This document shows positions 59,429 to 64,000 of a stretch of 64,000 nucleotides of DNA, piece after piece. This stretch comes from Stakelama marina (GTDB lineage: Bacteria > Pseudomonadota > Alphaproteobacteria > Sphingomonadales > Sphingomonadaceae): NCBI RefSeq assembly GCF_018122655.1, contig NZ_JAGRQC010000001.1, positions 62,001 to 126,000 on the forward strand, given 5' to 3'. How positions within the stretch are numbered: position 1 is the stretch's first letter; every line of letters begins with the position of its first letter. A program made the translations under genes and the position numbers. The notes under the pieces are model-generated. The model was given only the letters and a program-made list of their open reading frames with translations, did not search any database and had not been told where the DNA came from.

Positions 59429-60378
59429 ATAAATCCCAGAAAATAGATGAGCGCGATATTGGCGGCGAGCAGCGGGATCGCGGTCCAGACCTGCGCCTTG
59501 ATGACGCCGTTCTCGTCCTTCATTTCAAGAAGCGCCGCCGGCACCAGATTGAAGTTGGCGGCCATCGGCGTCATCAGCGTGCCGCAAAAGCCCGCAAGCA
59601 TTCCGATCGCGCCGATCACCGCCGGGCTGCCGCCATAGCTGTTGATGAGGAGCGGAACGCCGATCGCGGCCGCCATCACCGGGAAGGCGGCGAAGGCGTT
59701 GCCCATGATCATCGTGAACAACACCATGCCGAGCGCATAGACGAGCACGGTCAGGAAGATGCTGCCATCGGGAATGATCGCGCGCGTGGCATCGCCGATC
59801 ACGGTTCCGACGCCGGCTGCCGCGAACACGACGCCGAGCGCTGCCAGCATCTGTGGCAATACCGCCGCCCAGCCGATCGAATCGATCATCCTGCGCCCCT
59901 CTTGCAACGGGGCGAGGGCAGGCGGACGCAACCACAGGAAAATCACGAGCACCGCGACCAGCACGCCGAGGCCGAGCAGGACATAGGTTTCGCGGCGAGG
60001 CTCGATCAGACCATACTGGCCGAGTGGCGTATAGGTGTAGGCGAGCGTGCCGATCAGCGCAGTCGCCGGAATGATGAGCGCGGGGAGGAACAGGCGGTTG
60101 CCGAGGCGTTTGCTATAGGCCTCCCGCTCGGCGCCGCTCGTCGTGTCGGGATCGCCGCGCCCGATCGCGCCGAACCCCGCCAGCCCGGCAAGGCCGAGCA
60201 CGAGCAGGCCGTTGGCGAGATCGCCGATATAGGACCCGCCGAGCAGGCTGAGCGCCATCAATCCCCAAAAGGCGGCATTGCCGAAGCGTTTGGCGTTTCG
60301 CCGGTCGAGCGCGCTCAGCACCGCAAAGGCGGCGAACATCAGCCCGGCCAGGACATAGAGCCAGTTGAGCGTGATCAC
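59416..60378 (-). CDS. DUF979 family membrane protein (probable permease component)
   Basis: 320 aa with about nine to ten membrane helices. Family features: LMFAAFAVLSALDRRNAKRF, MGNAFAAFPVMAAAIGVPLL, and MLAGFCGTLMTPMAANFNLV followed by PAALLEMKDENGVIKAQVW. GTG start overlapping the DUF969 stop. DUF979 and DUF969 occur together and are thought to form a two-part transporter; neighbouring 5-oxoprolinase suggests pyroglutamate or a related amide as substrate. Confidence 0.88.
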   Translation of the reverse strand: MITLNWLYVLAGLMFAAFAVLSALDRRNAKRFGNAAFWGLMALSLLGGSYIGDLANGLLVLGLAGLAGFGAIGRGDPDTTSGAEREAYSKRLGNRLFLPALIIPATALIGTLAYTYTPLGQYGLIEPRRETYVLLGLGVLVAVLVIFLWLRPPALAPLQEGRRMIDSIGWAAVLPQMLAALGVVFAAAGVGTVIGDATRAIIPDGSIFLTVLVYALGMVLFTMIMGNAFAAFPVMAAAIGVPLLINSYGGSPAVIGAIGMLAGFCGTLMTPMAANFNLVPAALLEMKDENGVIKAQVWTAIPLLAANIALIYFLGFIWTY

Positions 60379-61049
60379 TGCGCAGCCTTTTTGAGCGAGC
60401 GGTCGAACAGCACCAGCCGGATGCCGTGGATGATCGCTGCGGCGATTGCGGACGGAATGGCGTGGAGCGCGAGCTGGAAAGGCGTCAGGTTGATGTCATA
60501 GGTCGCCAGCGTCTGCTGGATCAGCACGATCGACCCGATGGCGAAGAAAATGTCTTCTCCGAAGAAGAGCCCGACATTGTCGGTCGCCGCCGAATAGGCC
60601 TTTACCTTTTCCTGCGTTTCTTCATCGAGTTCGCCGTGCTGCTGCTCGGCAGCAGCCAGCGCCATCGGCGCGACGAGCGGGCGTACCGTTTGTGGATGGC
60701 CGGCGGTCGATTGCAGGCCGATCGCGGCGGTGATCTGGCGGTAGCCGAGATAGAGCAACAGCAGCCGCCCCGCAGTCGCCCGGCGGAACCCCGAAATCAG
60801 CGTGCGGGCACGTTCCTGCAGGCCATAGCGTTCGAGCAGCCCGATCGCAGGCAGCACGATCCAGACGATGGCGATGATGCGGTTGTCGTTGAACGCCTTG
60901 CCGAACGTCAAGATCACCTCGACCGGTCCCATTCCCGCAAGCAGCCCGGTCACGATCGCGGCGGCGGTCACCACCAGCATCGGGTTGAGTTTCACCGCGA
61001 AGCCGACGACCACCACCAGAATGCCGAGCAGCGGCAGATAGTCGCTCAT
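60375..61049 (-). CDS. DUF969 family membrane protein (probable permease component)
   Basis: 224 aa with several membrane helices. Family blocks: YLPLLGILVVVVGFAVKLNP, ILTFGKAFNDNRIIAIVWIV, then LPAIGLLERYGLQERA and SAATDNVGLFFGEDIFFAIG. The ATG overlaps the oxoprolinase stop (ATGA) and the stop overlaps DUF979 (GTGA), indicating co-translation. Works with DUF979, probably as a transporter. Confidence 0.88.
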   Translation of the reverse strand: MSDYLPLLGILVVVVGFAVKLNPMLVVTAAAIVTGLLAGMGPVEVILTFGKAFNDNRIIAIVWIVLPAIGLLERYGLQERARTLISGFRRATAGRLLLLYLGYRQITAAIGLQSTAGHPQTVRPLVAPMALAAAEQQHGELDEETQEKVKAYSAATDNVGLFFGEDIFFAIGSIVLIQQTLATYDINLTPFQLALHAIPSAIAAAIIHGIRLVLFDRSLKKAAQ

Positions 61050-64000
61050 GCCTTGTCGCCCTTGCCATATCCGCCGCCGCCGGGCGTTTCGATGACGAAC
61101 ACATCGCCCGGCTCCATGTCTGCCGATGCGGTGCCGGAAAGCGCTTCGTTGCGGCCGTCGGCGCGCTCGACGCGGTTGATGCCGACCGCACCGTCCTCGC
61201 CACCGTCGAGGCCGAAGGGCGGGACGCGGCGGTGGTTGGACAGGATGTTGGCGCGCATCGCCTCTCGAAAGCGCATTCGCCGCACCGTTCCGTCGCCGCC
61301 GTGCCAGCGCCCCGCGCCGCCAGAACCCGCGCGTATGGCGAATTGTTCGAGCAGGACCGGAAAGCGCGCCTCGAGCACTTCGGGGTCGGTCAGCCGGCTG
61401 TTGGTCATGTGCGTCTGCACCGCCGAAGTGCCGTCGAAGCCCGGCCCGGCGCCCGATCCGCCGGCGATCGTTTCATAATATTGGTGGCGGTCGTTGCCGA
61501 AGGTGAAGTTGTTCATCGTGCCCTGCGACGCTGCCATTGCGCCCAGCGCCCCGAACAGCGTGTCGGTGACGACCTGGCTCGTCTCGACATTGCCGGCGAC
61601 GACCGCTGCGGGATAGCGCGGGTTGAGCATCGACCCTTCGGGCACCTTGATCGTCACCGCGCGCAGGAAGCCGTCGTTGAGCGGTACCGGCTCGTCGATC
61701 AGTGTGCGGATGACATAGAGGATCGCGGCGCGGACAATGGCGAGCGGGGCGTTGAAATTAGTCGGCTGCTGCTCGCTCGTGCCGGTGAAGTCGAAGGCGA
61801 GCGTGCGCGCATCGGCATCGACCGAAACCGCCACTGTCACGTGCGCGCCGCTATCGGTTTCGTAGGAGAAACTACCGCTTGAAAGCTGGGGGACCAGGCG
61901 CCGCACGGCGTCGGCGGCGTAATCCTGCACATGGTCCATATAGGCGCGCACGACATCGACGCCGTATTGGTCGGACGTTGCGCGAAGCCCGGCGCTGCCC
62001 CGCGCACAGGCGGCGATCTGCGCGGCGAGGTCGGCGATATTCTGATCGATATTGCGCGCCGGCCAGTCGCCCGAGCCGAGCAGGTCACGTATCTCCGCCT
62101 CGCGAAAGCGGCCCTCCTCGACGATCAGGACATTGTCGAAGATAATGCCCTCTTCCTCGATCGAGCGGCTGTCGGACGGCATCGATCCGGGGCTGGTGCC
62201 GCCGACATCGGCATGATGGCCGCGCGCCGCGACGAAGAAGTCCGGCACATCGCTCTCCTCGCTGGCGAAGACCGGCTGGATGACGGTGATGTCGGGCAGG
62301 TGGGTTCCGCCGTCATAGGGGGCGTTGAGCGCATAGACGTCGCCGCGCCGAATGCCGCGGCCATCCTTCGTGCGCCGATCGATGACCGTGCGGATGCTTT
62401 CGCCCATCGAACCCAGATGCACCGGAATATGCGGTGCATTGGCGATCAGGTTGCCGCGCGCATCGAACACCGCGCAGGAGAAATCGAGCCGTTCGCGAAT
62501 GTTGACCGACGATGCCGAATGCTGAAGCGCGGCGCCCATTTCTTCCGCGATCGACATGAAAAGGCCTGAGAAAATCTCGAGCCGGACCGGATCGACCTCG
62601 GTGCCGATATCGGCATCCGAGGCCGCGACCGATCGCGTCATGTGTAGCGATCCGTCGCTTCCGATCGTGGCGCTCCAGCCGGGTTCGACGACGGTGGTCG
62701 AAACGGGGTCGATGACGAGCGCGGGTGCTTCGACCACCGCGCCTTCCGCCAGGTCGTTGCGCTGATGCACCGGGGTGTCGCACCATTCGCCGGCCATGAA
62801 GGTTTCGACCGTGGCCACCGGCGGGCTGCTTGTCGCTGGTTGAGAGGGGAGTGCGCCGCCCTTGTTCGCGGTTTCGGCAATCGCCTCTGCACGCAGCATG
62901 TCGACGATCAGCGCGCCCTTTTCGCCATAGCCGAAACGTTGTTCAAAGGCTTTGGAGAAGGCTTCGCGCATTGCCTCGGGCGGGCCCAGCGCGATCTCGA
63001 AAGTGCTTTCGGTGCCGCGCGTGCGGACATGCGCGCGGACCCGGGTGTTGATCGTATCGTCATCGACACCCTGCGCGACCAGCGCGGCGCTCGCTTCCTC
63101 GCCCAGTTCGTCGGCCGCGGCCCTGATCTCCGCCATGCGATCATCCTCGAGCGGCAGGGCAAGCGTGCGTTCGCGCATCTCGCGCCGGTCGGCGAGACCC
63201 ATGCCATAGGCCGAGAGAACGCCCGCCAGCGGGTGGATCATCACCCGCTCGATGCCCAGCGCATCGGCAACCAGGCACGCATGCTGCCCACCCGCGCCGC
63301 CGAAACAGGCGAGGACGAAGCGCGTGATATCGTGTCCGCGTGCGATCGAGATCGATTTGATCGCGTTCGCCATGTTGGCGACGGCAATCGCGACCAGCCC
63401 TTCGGCGACCTGTTCGGGCGAGCGGTCTTTTCCGGTCGCTGCTTCGGCCTCGGCGGCCAGTTCCGTCAGTCGCGTCATCGCGGCTTCGTGGTCTAGGGGT
63501 TCGTCGCCATCTTCGCCGAACACGGCAGGAAAGAAGTCGGGCTGGACCTTGCCGAGCGCGACGTTGCAATCGGTCACCGTCAGCGGCCCGCCCCGGCGAT
63601 AGGCGGCGGGGCCGGGGACAGCGCCTGCCGAATCCGGGCCGACCAGCATCCGTCCGCCGTCAAAAGAACAGACCGACCCGCCACCCGCCGCGACGGTATG
63701 GATGCGCAGCATCGGCGCGCGGATGCGGGCGCCGGCGACGACGGTTTCGTTGTCGCGCTCATATTCGCCGGCGAACAGCGACACGTCGGTGGAGGTGCCC
63801 CCCATGTCGAAACCGATGACCTTGTCGAACCCGGCGAGCCTGGCGGTTTCCGCCATGCCGACGATGCCGCCCGCCGGGCCGGACAGGATCGCGTCCTTGC
63901 CACGAAAGGCGTGACCGGCGGTCAGCCCGCCATTCGATTGCATGAACAGCGGATGCGTGTCGCCGCCCAGCGCGCGCTCCAGCCCCTCGACATAGCGGCG
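61046..64000 (-). CDS. 5-oxoprolinase (ATP-hydrolysing), HyuA-HyuB fusion; N-terminus beyond window
   Basis: C-terminal ~984 residues of a protein expected to be about 1200. It cleaves 5-oxoproline to glutamate with ATP. The HyuA part shows [66 protein letters not shown] and [12 protein letters not shown]. The HyuB part shows [49 protein letters not shown], and [20 protein letters not shown]. The fused arrangement and sequence favour 5-oxoprolinase over hydantoinase or acetone carboxylase. Start lies past base 64000. First visible gene of the DUF969-DUF979-DUF2891 operon. Confidence 0.93.
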   Translation of the reverse strand, partial: RRYVEGLERALGGDTHPLFMQSNGGLTAGHAFRGKDAILSGPAGGIVGMAETARLAGFDKVIGFDMGGTSTDVSLFAGEYERDNETVVAGARIRAPMLRIHTVAAGGGSVCSFDGGRMLVGPDSAGAVPGPAAYRRGGPLTVTDCNVALGKVQPDFFPAVFGEDGDEPLDHEAAMTRLTELAAEAEAATGKDRSPEQVAEGLVAIAVANMANAIKSISIARGHDITRFVLACFGGAGGQHACLVADALGIERVMIHPLAGVLSAYGMGLADRREMRERTLALPLEDDRMAEIRAAADELGEEASAALVAQGVDDDTINTRVRAHVRTRGTESTFEIALGPPEAMREAFSKAFEQRFGYGEKGALIVDMLRAEAIAETANKGGALPSQPATSSPPVATVETFMAGEWCDTPVHQRNDLAEGAVVEAPALVIDPVSTTVVEPGWSATIGSDGSLHMTRSVAASDADIGTEVDPVRLEIFSGLFMSIAEEMGAALQHSASSVNIRERLDFSCAVFDARGNLIANAPHIPVHLGSMGESIRTVIDRRTKDGRGIRRGDVYALNAPYDGGTHLPDITVIQPVFASEESDVPDFFVAARGHHADVGGTSPGSMPSDSRSIEEEGIIFDNVLIVEEGRFREAEIRDLLGSGDWPARNIDQNIADLAAQIAACARGSAGLRATSDQYGVDVVRAYMDHVQDYAADAVRRLVPQLSSGSFSYETDSGAHVTVAVSVDADARTLAFDFTGTSEQQPTNFNAPLAIVRAAILYVIRTLIDEPVPLNDGFLRAVTIKVPEGSMLNPRYPAAVVAGNVETSQVVTDTLFGALGAMAASQGTMNNFTFGNDRHQYYETIAGGSGAGPGFDGTSAVQTHMTNSRLTDPEVLEARFPVLLEQFAIRAGSGGAGRWHGGDGTVRRMRFREAMRANILSNHRRVPPFGLDGGEDGAVGINRVERADGRNEALSGTASADMEPGDVFVIETPGGGGYGKGDKA

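Overview
The window is high-GC DNA from an alphaproteobacterium, most likely a sphingomonad (Sphingomonas and relatives). The evidence is the alphaproteobacterial flagellar regulators FliX, FlbD and FlaF, a RegB/RegA redox pair behind a bo3-type quinol oxidase, FixL/FixJ-style and TonB-receptor genes, and near-complete packing of genes with ATGA or TGATG overlaps. Genus is an inference; no rRNA or tRNA lies in the window. I saw no insertion sequence, prophage, CRISPR array or plasmid gene.

Region 1 (about 1-16000) is a flagellar basal-body and export island. On the minus strand fliG-fliH is followed by fliF-fliN-flbD-flhA (flhA runs off the left edge). On the plus strand a large axial-type protein with an inserted beta-propeller precedes flgB. 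Then come flgI-flgJ-flgN (minus) divergent from fliX (plus), and flgC-fliE-fliQ-fliR-flhB (minus) divergent from a second fliN, fliO and fliP (plus).

Region 2 (about 16000-25440, minus strand) reads as one thirteen-gene operon: motA, a STAS protein, cheY, cheA, cheW, cheR, cheB, cheY, cheD, a small unknown gene, motB, fliL and a tandem PilZ protein. It joins stator, adaptation system and a probable c-di-GMP effector. A 233-aa gene of unknown function and flaF follow divergently.

Region 3 (about 27000-41545) has a chemoreceptor with a DWQDF tail, a degenerate receiver protein, a membrane PAS histidine kinase with its FixJ-like regulator, and a second chemotaxis operon on the plus strand: STAS, cheY, cheA, cheW, mcp, cheW, cheR, cheB and a coiled-coil protein carrying a CheZ-like DxxxQ motif.

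Region 4 (about 41750-64000) is general metabolism and transport: an L,D-transpeptidase; the cyoABCD-surf1-regB-regA operon (minus); an MFS transporter; a BCCT transporter divergent from a TonB-dependent receptor, with paired inverted repeats between them; a TPR-sulfotransferase; and a 5-oxoprolinase / DUF969 / DUF979 / DUF2891 operon whose first gene runs off the right edge.

The most unusual items are an FlbD homologue that has lost the Walker B acidic residues and the Thr of the GAFTGA loop, a repeated TCCTATAA promoter-like element ahead of flagellar and chemotaxis genes, the propeller-bearing flagellar protein, and the receptor-like protein with a CheZ-type motif.
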